In this document: positions 37,301-45,340 of the stretch, in pieces | Layout: the number at the start of each line of letters is the position of its first letter | Numbering within the stretch: position 1 is the stretch's first letter | Source of the DNA: Patiria pectinifera | Lineage: Eukaryota > Echinodermata > Asteroidea > Valvatida > Asterinidae | Length of the DNA stretch: 64,000 nt | Assembly: GCA_029964075.1 (NCBI GenBank) | Contig: CM057138.1 | Location: 5,016,932 to 5,080,931 of the forward strand | Direction of reading: 5' to 3' | Translations under genes and position numbers: made by a program | Notes under the pieces: model-generated | Seen by the model: only the letters and a program-made list of their open reading frames with translations | Databases searched by the model: none | What the model was told of the DNA's origin: nothing

Positions 37301-40300
37301 CAGACCTGCAAGCAGCTGCAAGGTCTCAGGCTAGAACTCAGGGTAAGCGCTGGTGTTCTCCTTGTACCTATCTGCATGACTGACTACCTGACTGCCACTT
37401 GCATTTATTTGACCAGAGTGTTGTCCAGTCGATCATTTCTTTTAGTTGCATTGTATGGTACTGTAGCGGTACGCCAGTAAGGAGGTCCGCTCAAATGATT
37501 AGATTTAAGGACGCCAAGGACAAATCAAGACAAACAGAAACAAATCAAAGCAGGAGTCAAATTATGCTTGGTCTCATGAACTTGTTCACAAAAATCGATT
37601 ACAATAGTTTAAATTAACACCTGATCTCAATTTTAACTCACAAAAACAACTGTTACAAAACGTATTGATAAGATAATAGATTCAGTTTCTAGCTCTATAA
37701 ATTGTGACACAGTTGCCAATGATAACATATATTAAATCACAAAGGTTGTATTTCTAAAGTTCCCAGATTCAAAGTGAGGTTTCTGAGATTCACCGGTTCC
37801 TAAGATTCACCGGTTCCCCGAACGCCTGGCCAGTGTACGGCTGTTGTGAACTAGGCCTCCAAATTGCACCTGACATGAAACAGCCATATTGCCATAAATC
37901 AACATGCGACACACGGTGATTAAAACTTTGAGATTGTGAAGACTAATTCACCCCTAAATAACTCCTTTTGTCAACATGAAATAAACTAAAACCTGGCCCA
38001 GCGGTAGCAGAGAACTTGCATTATGACATTAGAATGTAAAGATAATACAAATTTTGCTCATTCGAAACTAAAATGTGGTTTTCAAGCACAAGTTTTGTAC
38101 ACGATACTCCACTTTGGTGTGCAGGCAGAAAAGGGATGATATTCGCGCGTTCACGGCACTGAGTGCGCGTTTGTATACATTTTTCTGGGCTGTGTACCAA
38201 TTGTACGGTGCCTCGTAAAAGACGTCTCACTACAGTACAATAACTTAACTGTAAATAACCGGAAAAAAATTGAGCGGATCACAAAAACTGCAAGAAAAAT
38301 AATTGGTCTGGAAGTGAAACAGGTGAACGAAATTGTTGAAACGAATTATCTCACGAAACTGCAGACTATAACTCAGGACCCAACTCATCCTCTGCATTCA
38401 TCTATACAGTCACTCCCATCAGGAAGATTACGAGCGCTCCCCACACGCACAAACCGGTTCAGATTTTCTTTTTTAACTAGTGCCATTCACCTCTATAATT
38501 CTGTCTGTTTGCAATGTTTTTACAATTCAGATTAGACCTTTTTTTAATAAATAACCTACTATGTCAGCATGCAGATTCAAAAACTTTTTATAACAATATA
38601 GCTTTTGTTTTCAAGCTTCTCTTTTTTTAAAGTAGGGATTTCCGCTGGTGGTTTTAAACTTATTAACTTTTCATAAACTGAAGTTTTTTGACTTATGTAA
38701 ATTTTTAAGTGTCTAAATATATGTATATTGTTTTTATGTGCACATTGGGAAGAAGAATTTCACTTTTAAAGTCTTTTAATTGTGATGAAATAAAATATGG
38801 TATTGGTATTGGTATTGGTATTGGTATTGTGAGGAGGGCAGTGCTATCAAATAGGATTACCCCGTATTGCCAATAAATTTTGCTGAATGTGGCCAATTGA
38901 GCAGACCAATTGCTTGAAAAGACTTCCAGTGAATAGCCATTCTGAATTAATTGAGTGTAAATGTTCTATGCTCTGGGACGAGCTTTTCAACACTTGTCAT
39001 TCTTTGTGTCTGGTAACAAAACCAAGGATTCGTAATAAGCCCACATATAAAATACCATAAAATATGGTATTGGTATTGGTATTGGTATTGGTATTGTGAG
39101 GAGGGCAGTGCTATCAAATAGGATTACCCCGTATTGCCAATGAATGGGCTGAATGTGGCCAATTGAGCAGACCACACGCTTGAAAAGACTTCCAGTGAAT
39201 AGCCATTCTGAATCAATTGAGTGTAAATGTTCTATGCTCTGGGACAAGCTTTTCAACACTTGTTATTCTTTGTGTCTGGTAACAAAACCAAGGATTCGTA
39301 ATAAGCCCACATATGGCAGCTTGAAGCAAACTGAAGGCATAATTGTAAAACAAATGCACAGACGGAAACTCTTCAGGAAGCCTTTGGGATTGAGTGTGTG
39401 GATTGATATAGGTTAACCACTTTTTGATTTGTGTTTTTTTGGTTTTGTAATTTTAGAGAGTATTGATGAGAGAGTCTTTGGAAATAATGTGAAAAAATAC
39501 TAAATATGACGGTATGCATCAAAACAAAGGCTAGGAAAACGCCAACTTACTAACTTTTTTCTTTTGGTGGACAAGTGTAATGATCAGACGCACTTTCCAA
39601 AGTGCCTTTCAGACCGGCAGTGATTGTCTAACCCAATTTAATAATTAAAAATCCATTTTTTTTCTACTAGAAAATGATAGCATCTCATCCCTTGGGAGTG
39701 AAGGCCCTGTCGCCAGGACGCGTCGTCATCGTCTCCACCAAGGGGCATCGCAACGCCCTGGGTGTCGTCCTCAGCTCCTCCACGGCCAGCAAAGAGAGAA
39801 CGTTCAAAACCTTAGTCCTGTGCAATCAGGCAGACCCAGAGGGTGCGAGCACGCAAAATGGAACAGCTGACCCCGGCGGGGATCACCGTGTTCACGTACA
39901 GCCTCTGCGTAAAGAGCCACTGTTCCGGCCGGAGGGTCCCTGCGGCCACACGGTCTTGGATCTCGTCGGGCAGGAGATTGGAACCGTCACCACGGTCACC
40001 ATCAAGATCGCCAGCGACCGGATCGCGGAGGATTTCAAGAAGAGACAGATACCGAGATTCAGGTACAAAGACGACAGCAAATTTTGCTGACAGCCACGGT
40101 CCATTTATGCGCCAGTCCATTTAACCAGGTGCGCTGAAACACCGCCATGCAAAAGTCATCTTGAAACCAAGACTTCAAATTATCCTGTTTTCAAACTATC
40201 TGTTCTTTGTTCTATAACCCCCTTGTCACCCCACCCCCTCCCCCTCCCGTACCCCACCCCTTTCCCTCCCTCAGGGACAACCCGCCCAGTCAGTCCACCA

Positions 40301-43300
40301 GCCTAGCCACTCAGGAGCTGTTACGGATCACGGAGGCCAACCCTGAGGGTCTGACGTCCCTGGATCCCGTCAAGGACCTGCATCTACGAGAGCTGGACCA
40401 GGTGGAGAAGTTCCAAGAGAGGGACACGTTGGAGGCTCTCCTAGACCAGTTTGGTTGCCTCAACTGCCCTAACTTCCTGGAACATGTAAGTGACAGCCGA
40501 GTCTAATTGATTAACTTTCCAACCCTGCGTTTGATTACTTCCCCCACGCTTATTCGTGCAAGCGTGACTGCCTTCGATTGAAATCTCACGTGACTTTTCA
40601 TGCTAACTAAAAGCCTGGCCCAAGTAACCGACCTGCTGAGCCGGTTACTCGGGTAAGTATACAATACAATTTGAAAACATGGCGGCTAAGACTATCGCTG
40701 CCGCAGCGCATTGGGCATTCAAATGTGTCTCAGCTTCACTTCACACAAGTACTAGATGATATATACACTGTATACTCCGTGTGTTACCTCCCGAGTGAAA
40801 GTTGGAAAAAAATCACTTGGGTGGGACTCGAACCCACGACCTCCTGCTTTCTAGTGCAGATGTCTTACCACTCGACCACCAAGCTAACGGGATGGGTTGG
40901 CTGGTTCGAAGTGCCACCCAAGTGATTTTTTCCAACTTTCACTCGGGAGGTAACACACTGAGTATACAGTGTATACACGTCGTTGAATGGCAAAACCTAA
41001 TTTGATTTACATTACCCTGACGCAAAATTCCATTTTATGAAAAGTTAAGTTAATTTTAAACAGGGACGGCATGTCTTGTTCACTTACAGTATAGTGGCCA
41101 CCATGGCTTGCTTTTCACGGCAGCGGCATCTAAGTCTAAATGACGATGACATCCGTGTCAAAATGACAGCCAAGTCTAAATGACAGTGATGGCTGATTTT
41201 AAACGGCAAAAAAAAGCCAAGTTCTATTGACAAGATGTCATATCTCTGACAAATTAAGTCTTTAGATAAGATGGCACATCTGTGACCACGACATCCAAGT
41301 CCAAACGAACAATGACAGCAAGTCCCCGCTTGACATCTTTTATCCGTAGTTTGGCGTGATGTGTCACCGCATGAAGCTGAAGGAAGACTTCAATCATCTA
41401 CGCTTCCTGCTGTCCGACCAAAGCCTTCATCTACTTCCAGAATACCATCAGAGAATACAGGTAAAGGATTGTCACCCAAAAAAACGGTTGGAATAAACAA
41501 ATAAGTTGCAAGAAATATAATGAATCTGTTGAAGAGCACAAACACAACTTTAACCCTCTAGGAATTAATTGATTGATTTTTTAAAAAATTCTTCAGGTGC
41601 TACGGCACTTGCGTCACATCGACAGTGCCAACACCATCCAGCTGAAGGGCCGCGTGGCGCGCGTGATCAGCAACCACGAGCTGATCATCACGGAGCTGGT
41701 GTTCCAGGGTCTCCTGACGGGCCTGCCCCCAGAGGAAATCACAGCCCTGCTGTCCTGCATGGTGTTCCAGGAGAAACGCTGCAGCGAGCCCGAGCTTACG
41801 CCATCCTTAAAAGAGGTTTGTGGCTTGGTCTCAAACCCTTCTCAATCCTCCAAAATCAACCAAGTGCTTTTTTGTAGGATTGGGGCTGTATTAAAAGTTA
41901 GTTTTAGAGGGTGCTTTGTGTTAAACTCCTAAGCTGTACCTTGAGTTGTTTATGCTTAGCCATGCATAAATTTAGGCCAAGATTATACTGGATATCCTCC
42001 GTGCGGCTTCTGGATGTCATCAGCACTGCCTTGATGTATTAACAGTGATTGCAAGAGGATTGAGGCAGTGGTCACCCCTTCACTGATCAAATTCAAGAAA
42101 TATAATGGATGATTTTGGAGGATTGAGGCTGAATCAAATTGTTGTGTCGCCTAAACACTATTTGGGACTTTATTTTCTGGAGTGGACACTCAGTGCTTTT
42201 AGTCTAAATTTTAAACAAAAGAAAGCCATTTCCTCTTCTCCAAATTCTGAGTAGGGGGCACAACGTATAGCACATGGTTTGAATTATGGTCCCGCTACAG
42301 TCATGGACATTGACTTGAGCAGATATTGAACCTGCAACCTCCGAAACAACATACGGGTGCTCTACCAATGAGCTATCCAGCGCTATATTTACGACCCCCC
42401 AATGCACTGGTATGGTTTTCCAGAGCTCATAAGTTTACATCCAATCAATTTCTTGTTGCATCATATTATGACTCAGTTATTCATTTTCTTTTTTTTACCC
42501 AGGGAGTAGGCAAGATCAGGGCCGAGGCCAAACGCTTGGCAGAGATCCAACACGAGTGCGGCATCAATCTTTCCATACAAGACTACGTTGAGCAGTTTCG
42601 CTTTGGTCTGACGCAGGTCGTGTACGAATGGGCCCGAGGAATGGTAAGTGTTCATCAAATTCTTTATCTGCATTGTCCTCGGGCTGTGTGCAAGCAGGCC
42701 CGAGGAACAGCAAGGGCGGATCCAGAACACAATTTTGGGGGGGGCCAAAAAAATTGTGCCCCCAAAAAAGGTCAAAAAAAATTACGGTAAGTGGGGGGGG
42801 GCCCCCGCAAATTTTTTTTTGGATTCTAGATGCTCTGTGGCGTGCGATCTGGAGGCAATTCTCTGACCTTTTTGTTTTTTTTTTTTTGAGGAAAGATGGT
42901 GGTCCTTGCATTGCCTGCCTTTGTTGCGAAAAAAAATAAAAAAAAAAAAAAATTTTGGTTTTAGGGCCCCCTTGGCCCCCTTTGGCCCCCCCCTGGATCC
43001 GCCCTTGAGGAACAGTAGGTTTACAATTTGAACACGTGAACCTTGTAGTGCATGGTTTTTGGAATGGATCAGAGTTGATCAGTTGAGGGATTAAACATCC
43101 ACGCTTCCGTGGGCCTACTGGTTCACGCGACGAATTGATTCCAATTGTGCACGTACCTGAAGTGACTTCACGTGAGCGTCGATTGACAATACTATGGACT
43201 GTCCCTCCCAGTGGTCTCTCCCAACTCTCCCTTCGTAAACGTTGAGGGCGTACTTGCACGGCGTCCATAAATACTGGTGGACATGTACGCTTTATAAATA

Positions 43301-43525
43301 CACATTTACGATTTGTTGTCGCAGCCGTTCGCCGACATCACAAACCTGACGGATGTGTCAGAGGGAATCATCGTCCGCACCATCCAGCGATTGGACGAGG
43401 TCTGTCGTGACGTCCGTAGCGCGGCCCGCATCGTCGGTGACCCGAGTCTCTTCCAGAAGATGGACGAAGCCTCGCAACTCATCAAGAGGGACATCGTGTT
43501 TGCGGCCAGCCTCTACACCCAATAG
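16789..43525 (+). CDS. SKIC2: SKI2 RNA helicase (superkiller complex), complete 23-exon gene
   Basis: SKI2 is the 3'-to-5' RNA helicase of the cytoplasmic SKI complex, which with SKI3 and SKI8 feeds mRNA to the exosome. The spliced frame encodes 1267 residues; human is about 1246. All Ski2-like motifs are present: AHTSAGKT (349-356), DEVH (441-444), SAT (472-474), HHSGILP (652-658), [13 protein letters not shown] (679-691) and [10 protein letters not shown] (716-725). An N-terminal SKI2 region and a C-terminal insertion/helical region follow the family order, ending in [11 protein letters not shown]. All 22 introns are GT-AG and phases close throughout; exon coordinates are in the four entries below. 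Odd features are an acidic stretch near residues 235-260 and introns packed with minisatellites, two of which copy SKI2 exon edges. Identity is near certain; individual boundaries may shift by a few bases. Confidence 0.95.
17056..17776. mobile_element. Putative non-autonomous element in SKI2 intron 1
   Basis: GATAATAGTGGATATTT at the left is matched by inverted AAATATCCACTATC at the right. Inside are two identical copies of a 31-bp hairpin (stem CGGCAAAC/GTTTGCCG) at about 17218 and 17714, plus a tRNA-like head. The ends are short and the target duplication is unclear, so this is a composite call. Confidence 0.45.
17552..17629 (-). mobile_element. tRNA-like sequence (SINE head)
   Basis: On the minus strand it reads TGGTGTAGTGG (A box) and GGTTCGAATCC (B box), with a T arm that pairs. 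The acceptor arms do not pair, so a working tRNA is unlikely. Confidence 0.55.
19258..20040 (+). repeat. C-rich minisatellite in SKI2 intron 4
   Basis: About 90-170 bp units rich in CACCC/CAACCCC each contain a T-rich block ending in CAG (TTTTTATTTTCAGACACC) near 19567, 19655, 19745, 19845 and 19990. The block mimics a polypyrimidine tract plus 3' splice site. Long frames on both strands come from this low-complexity sequence. Confidence 0.85.
20700..21180 (+). repeat. Weakly repetitive segment in SKI2 intron 4
   Basis: Recurring words such as GGTACCAAACCTAACAAA and CTGCCAAACTCCAAC appear several times with variable spacing. I see no exon in it. Confidence 0.4.
22925..23430 (+). repeat. GAGTAC/ACTTTGCCATGA minisatellite, left part (SKI2 intron 6)
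   Basis: Tandem short units of GAGTACAAGTA, GAGTATGAGTA and TACTTTGCCATGAGAACGA. On the minus strand it reads as Tyr/Ser-rich open frames, which are artefacts. It resumes at 24402 after a transposon insertion. Confidence 0.9.
23433..24401. mobile_element. Pogo/Tigger-like non-autonomous DNA transposon inserted in the GAGTAC array
   Basis: Ends CAGTAACCTCCGGCTAA and TTAGCCGGAGTTTACTG are inverted repeats. They are flanked by TA on both sides (23431-23432 and 24402-24403), and the array sequence continues on each side. The subterminal region repeats GTCGGC/GCCGAC words. The 179-codon frame inside it (23645-24184) shows no DDE transposase features. Confidence 0.75.
24402..24720 (+). repeat. GAGTAC minisatellite, right part
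   Basis: This is the continuation of the 22925-23430 array (TACTTTGTAATGAGTATGAG and similar words) beyond the inserted transposon. Confidence 0.85.
24829..25197 (+). mobile_element. PIF/Harbinger-like MITE, copy 2
   Basis: The terminal inverted repeats contain GTCTCCGGTTTCTGGTATG and its inverse. Target duplication TAA lies at 24826-24828 and 25198-25200. The body is colinear with the copies at 3045 and 29619. The right end lies 39 bp upstream of SKI2 exon 7. Confidence 0.85.
25388..25460 (-). mobile_element. tRNA-like SINE head, family 1
   Basis: On the minus strand: GGTGGTTGAGTGG (A box), GCAGGAGGTCG, then GGGTTCGAGTCCCACCCG (B box within a well-paired T arm). Close relatives lie at 33920 and 40817 in the same orientation. 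It is in SKI2 intron 7. Confidence 0.6.
25590..26023. mobile_element. TIR element (CCCTCCGACGCAGAAA ends)
   Basis: A perfect 16-bp inverted repeat, CCCTCCGACGCAGAAA on the left and TTTCTGCGTCGGAGGG on the right, encloses 434 bp. A second inverted match (GGGGTCCC/GGGTCCCC) lies inside. It abuts the retrotransposon fragment that follows. No clear target duplication was seen. Confidence 0.65.
26030..26520 (+). mobile_element. RTE-like non-LTR retrotransposon, 3' fragment
   Basis: The plus strand encodes a retrotransposon polymerase C-terminus: [48 protein letters not shown] and [12 protein letters not shown]. It ends in a TGA/ATG microsatellite (about 26503-26519), characteristic of the RTE group. 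The 5' part is missing. It lies in SKI2 intron 7. Confidence 0.88.
26674..32349 (+). CDS. SKIC2: SKI2 exons 8-13: first RecA domain and linker
   Basis: Exons: 26674-26819, 28637-28786, 29443-29527, 31281-31387, 31606-31752 and 32256-32349 (residues 324-566). Exon 8 opens [17 protein letters not shown], the Q-motif region, and contains the Walker A loop. Exon 9 has [15 protein letters not shown] (motif Ia) and LLTGDVQ (Ib). Exon 10 has the DEVH Walker B box. Exon 11 has motif [18 protein letters not shown]. Exons 12-13 carry the conserved [19 protein letters not shown] segment and a basic linker. Introns are phase 2, 2, 0, 2, 2, 0. Confidence 0.93.
26998..28590 (+). repeat. 34-bp minisatellite filling SKI2 intron 8
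   Basis: About 45 tandem copies of a unit built from CAGGCAGGGTGGTTTGGGG and CGGTACAGGGAGTAA (34 bp; starts at 27901 and 27935, for example). The G runs lie on the coding strand. Because three units total 102 bases, all frames stay open, which explains minus-strand frames of up to 245 codons. Confidence 0.95.
29160..29255. repeat. TGTACATG-rich palindromic stretch (SKI2 intron 9)
   Basis: Repeated TGTACATG words can fold on themselves. A GGGTGGGTGGGTGGG stretch follows at about 29278-29292. Both are simple repeats. Confidence 0.6.
29619..29991 (-). mobile_element. PIF/Harbinger-like MITE, copy 3 (reverse orientation)
   Basis: Same family as 3045 and 24829, inverted. Target duplication TTA lies at 29616-29618 and 29992-29994. 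Both TIRs contain GTCTCCGGTTTCTGGTAT. It lies in SKI2 intron 10. Confidence 0.85.
30706..31181. mobile_element. MULE-like MITE with 9-bp target duplication
   Basis: Inverted repeats begin TAGCCTTTAGTCAAGTCCCA and extend about 125 bp. The direct repeat CTTGACCTG flanks both ends (30697-30705 and 31182-31190). A 9-bp duplication with long inverted ends fits the Mutator group. It lies in SKI2 intron 10, about 100 bp before exon 11. Confidence 0.75.
31778..32225 (+). repeat. 17-bp minisatellite in SKI2 intron 12
   Basis: About 25 copies of a 16-17 bp unit, TGCTGAGCAGATTTCCG with variants. Every unit contains CAG. It ends about 30 bp before exon 13. Confidence 0.9.
32355..32399 (+). repeat. AAATC microsatellite
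   Basis: About seven AAATC units lie immediately after the exon 13 donor. Confidence 0.9.
32619..34577 (+). CDS. SKIC2: SKI2 exons 14-16: second RecA domain
   Basis: Exons: 32619-32831, 34044-34154 and 34347-34577 (residues 567-751, all phase 0). Exon 14 carries [17 protein letters not shown] (motif IV region). Exon 15 carries [18 protein letters not shown]. Exon 16 carries motifs V and VI. The last 45 or so bases of exon 14 and its 5' splice site reappear about ten times in the following intron. Exon 16 joins exon 17 as [11 protein letters not shown], as in the vertebrate protein (MM-GKPSQLQS). Confidence 0.93.
32832..33865 (+). repeat. 98-bp tandem array derived from the 3' edge of SKI2 exon 14
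   Basis: Units start at 32832, 32930, 33028, 33126, 33224 and about 33322, with more diverged ones to about 33807. Each carries about 45 bases matching the end of exon 14 (AAGTGCGTGTAGCGGTTGAA through CTGCCACAG) followed by GTAGGGGGCGGAGC, the exon's own 5' splice site. Intronic spacer then ends in TTTGCATGCAG. The exon-derived part has GTGTAG where the exon has GTGGAG, creating an in-frame stop. Downstream units lose the GT. Confidence 0.95.
33920..33992 (-). mobile_element. tRNA-like SINE head, family 1 (diverged)
   Basis: Shares ACCTCCTGCTTACTAG and the trailing CAAGCTTG...GGTCGG with the copies at 25388 and 40817. The B box is decayed. Confidence 0.45.
34731..35234. mobile_element. Long-TIR mariner-like MITE, copy 1
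   Basis: Begins CAGGGTGAGTCAAAAAAAGC and ends with the inverted GCTTTTTTGACTCAACCTG. The arms are about 200 bp each (shared CTAGGATATGAAAGCCC). It is the same family as 52459-52980, which shows a TA duplication. The right end here is mutated. Confidence 0.75.
35262..37066 (+). repeat. 129-bp tandem array derived from the 5' edge of SKI2 exon 17
   Basis: CAG acceptor positions at about 36421, 36550, 36677, 36806 and 36935 precede the true one at 37064-37066, at near-constant 129-bp spacing. Each unit holds the acceptor, about 52 exon bases (GGTAAACCCACCCAGCTGGA through ATCCTCAAC), then CTTCATAACTCCTAG and GGTTCGAATCCCACC. Older, diverged units run back to about 35270. Because 129 is divisible by 3, a minus-strand frame of 233 codons stays open; it is not a gene. 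Confidence 0.95.
37067..43525 (+). CDS. SKIC2: SKI2 exons 17-23: winged-helix, insertion and C-terminal helical domains
   Basis: Exons: 37067-37342, 39671-40062, 40275-40485, 41350-41460, 41597-41815, 42503-42643 and 43325-43525 (residues 752-1267). Exon 17 carries [18 protein letters not shown] and the basic [11 protein letters not shown]. Exon 18 ([20 protein letters not shown]) carries the insertion domain that in SKI2 and MTR4 binds RNA. Exons 20-23 form the helical bundle and end in the near-invariant FAASLYTQ. Exon 17 lies at the downstream end of a tandem array made of copies of its own first bases. The stop codon TAG at 43523-43525 forms part of the first unit of a 17-bp array. Confidence 0.92.
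38225..38828 (+). mobile_element. L2-like retrotransposon 3' fragment with TATTGG tail
   Basis: The plus strand encodes RKIIGLEV, then [20 protein letters not shown] and [18 protein letters not shown], the conserved end of L2/CR1-type polymerases. An untranslated stretch follows, ending in TATTGG repeats. It is 5'-truncated and lies in SKI2 intron 17. Confidence 0.8.
38794..39315 (+). repeat. 267-bp tandem duplication including the L2 tail
   Basis: The segment starting AATATGGTATTGGTATTGG at 38794 recurs at 39061 and stays alignable for about 260 bp (GAGGAGGGCAGTGCTATCAA; GCCATTCTGAAT). It is a recent local duplication. Confidence 0.85.
40761..40979. mobile_element. Long hairpin with a tRNA-like sequence in its loop
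   Basis: The arms at about 40764-40825 and 40914-40976 are inverted copies (TATACACTGTATACTC, GTGTTACCTCCCGAGTGAAA, TCACTTGGGTGG). The loop at 40817-40890 holds a family-1 tRNA-like head on the minus strand (GGTGGTCGAGTGGTAAG; GGGTTCGAGTCCCACC). It lies in SKI2 intron 19. Confidence 0.75.
41820..42150 (+). repeat. Dispersed repeat, copy in SKI2 intron 21
   Basis: Contains AGGATTGAGGCAGTGGTCAC and TAGCCATGCATAAATTTAGG. It matches the reverse complement of 46860-47110 over more than 120 bp. Units of TCCTCCAAAATC recur in both. Confidence 0.65.
42321..42386 (-). mobile_element. tRNA-like SINE head, family 2
   Basis: On the minus strand: GGATAGCTCATTGGTAGAGC (D arm/A box) and GTTGCAGGTTCAATATC (decayed B box). 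Related to the copy at 47254. Confidence 0.55.
42711..43007 (+). mobile_element. hAT-type MITE, copy 2
   Basis: TIRs CAAGGGCGGATCCAG and CTGGATCCGCCCTTG. The 8-bp target duplication AGGAACAG lies at 42703-42710 and 43008-43015. It lies in SKI2 intron 22, in the opposite orientation to copy 1 at 14472. Confidence 0.88.
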
Positions 43526-43765
43526 CAATCGCAACCCTATAGCAATTGCAACCCTATAGCAATTGCATCCCTGTAGCGATTGCAACCCTATAGCAATGGC
43601 AACTCTATTGCAATCACAACCCTATAGCAATCGCAACCCTAAAGCAATTGCAACCCCATAGCACTTGCAACCCCATAGCAATTGCAACCCTATAGGCAAT
43701 TGCAACCCTATAGCAATTGCAACCCTATAGCAATTGCAACCCTATAGCAATTGCAACCCTACAAT
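43510..43765 (+). repeat. 17-bp minisatellite starting at the SKI2 stop codon
   Basis: About 14 copies of a unit like TAGCAATTGCAACCCTA. The terminal coding sequence ACCCAATAGCAAT, which contains the last codon and stop, is the first unit's equivalent of ACCCTATAGCAAT. The array occupies the start of the 3' UTR. Confidence 0.9.
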
Positions 43766-44165
43766 CTAAGATGTGGTTATTCTTGGTCTAAGACCAGACG
43801 TGGATTTTATTCCCATAACACAGCCCGACACGTCCTCAAGAGGAATCAAATTGGGTCTTGAGAACTTTGGCAATGCTACCCAGGAAATTCCGAGCATACT
43901 TTACGCCCTTGCATAAGCTTCACTACAGTCCAGCCTAGTCTTGTTAATCTAGAATCATGTGGATGTGTTTTTAATAATCCTGTAATCTGAAGGCAAATTT
44001 AGTAGGTTTTTTTTTGGTTGGAACATTTGAGGCCTACAGAATGTTCCAGGGCCCGAAACTTTGTCCACTCAGGAGATAAAAAAGATTACTTTTAGATAAA
44101 TGTAGAAGACCCTGTGGCCAAAATTGAATTATTATTCAATGAAATGTGTGTACTGTGAATGAATT

Positions 44166-44622
44166 TCTTTTAAAACCATATACATGTCGATTCTTTGTTT
44201 TAAGTTCAAAATATAATGAATTTTTTAATGTTATTTCTATCAAATTTCAAAACCGGCAATGGCCCGGTTTGGGAATGTGTCGCTTTATAATAGACGGGCA
44301 TGCGCATCGATCGAAACAAAGCTGGCCTTCTGAAAACTTTTGGGAAGAGTGCATTTTTATGACCACAGCATGACATTGGGTTGTTAGTGGTCAAATAATT
44401 TTGGTCAATTTTCTGGGACAGACAGACCGACCGACCGACCGACCACCAAGTAACTTGTGCCAGAGAGCGCCAGAAAAAAAAAGAAAACGTGGCCTGTGGA
44501 AAATTGCCAATTTTGAATCAAAAATTTGTGTATTTAGAACCATGTATATGTATATACATGTAGATTCTTTGTTTTTAAGTTTCAAAATATAATGAATTTG
44601 TTTATGTTATTTCTATCAAATT
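44166..44622 (+). repeat. Diverged direct repeat downstream of SKI2
   Basis: The block at 44166-44249 (GATTCTTTGTTTTAAGTT; AAAATATAATGAATTT) recurs at about 44538-44622. Between them lie a GACC microsatellite and flanks shared in inverse orientation with 16410-16475. Confidence 0.65.
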
Positions 44623-44711
44623 ATAAGTGGGTCTTTGGGTGTCGGATTTCGGACTGCCCGTTTATTGTGGCTGTTCACAAGTGGATTCCCCAATGTGGCA
44701 GGGTGGCATGG

Positions 44712-45010
44712 GCGACGCAGTGCGTAAAGCGCTCGCCTCTCACCACTGTGGCACAGGTTCGATTCCCAACTCGGGTCAGATGTGAGTAGAGTTGTTCGTT
44801 GATTCTCTCCTGTGCCACGAGGGTTCTTCTACGGGCCCTCCGGTTTTCCCCCTTCCACAACCTATCTAGCTGTACTCCAGTGGTCATATGGCGGCAACCT
44901 AAGGTGCCTTACATGACTTTGGCTCGACCACGTTGTAGCTGCGTCCTTCGCTATTCAGAGTCTGCTGCGAGTAAGGACTACTAGCTGCCCAAAATTAATT
45001 TATCTGATGA
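44712..45010 (+). mobile_element. tRNA-derived SINE
   Basis: The head has an A box region GGGCGACGCAGTGCG and a B box GGTTCGATTCC. It is followed by a body with GAGGGTTCTTCTACGGGCCC and CCGGTTTTCCCCC, then an AT-rich tail near 44990. It sits between the convergent SKI2 and MORN5 genes. Confidence 0.7.
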
Positions 45011-45292
45011 AATACTTAAACCATCCTTGATCCTTAACTTTTTTTCCCGCTATGAAATCCGAAATGTAATTATAGAGTAGCCATTGAAGCTAGTATGTGC
45101 CGACAACGTTCTTCTTGTACAAGGAGTATCTTACAGTTTAAGGATTAATTTAATTAGAATGGAGTATTTATCAGAAAAGGGTGCATCTAATGTGCCAATT
45201 TAATATCAAGAAGTTTTAAGGGAATACAGAAGGAACTTAAATAGTCATAAAATGACATACGCTGTAAAATGTAATGAACATCAGGCAGATAA

Positions 45293-45298
45293 AATAAA
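45293..45298 (+). terminator. Possible distal poly(A) signal for SKI2
   Basis: AATAAA on the plus strand, about 1.77 kb after the SKI2 stop and the first good one I see. It lies only 36 bases from the opposing MORN5 signal. Non-canonical nearer signals remain possible. Confidence 0.3.
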
Positions 45299-45334
45299 AA
45301 CCAAAAGAACAATATTTCAAATGTATTTTTCGTC

Positions 45335-45340
45335 TTTATT
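45335..45340 (-). terminator. Poly(A) signal of MORN5
   Basis: TTTATT on the plus strand reads AATAAA on the minus strand, about 170 bases after the MORN5 stop. Confidence 0.6.

Noticed and set aside
36620..37321. A 233-codon minus-strand frame with repeated [10 protein letters not shown] segments
   Set aside because: Antisense of the 129-bp exon 17-derived array; a unit length divisible by 3 keeps it open.
39153..39416. An 87-codon plus-strand frame after the duplicated L2 tail
   Set aside because: No recognisable domain, and half of it lies in the 267-bp duplication; probably part of a repeat.
43521..43765. CRISPR-like array
   Set aside because: Units are contiguous with no variable spacers, and the DNA is clearly eukaryotic.
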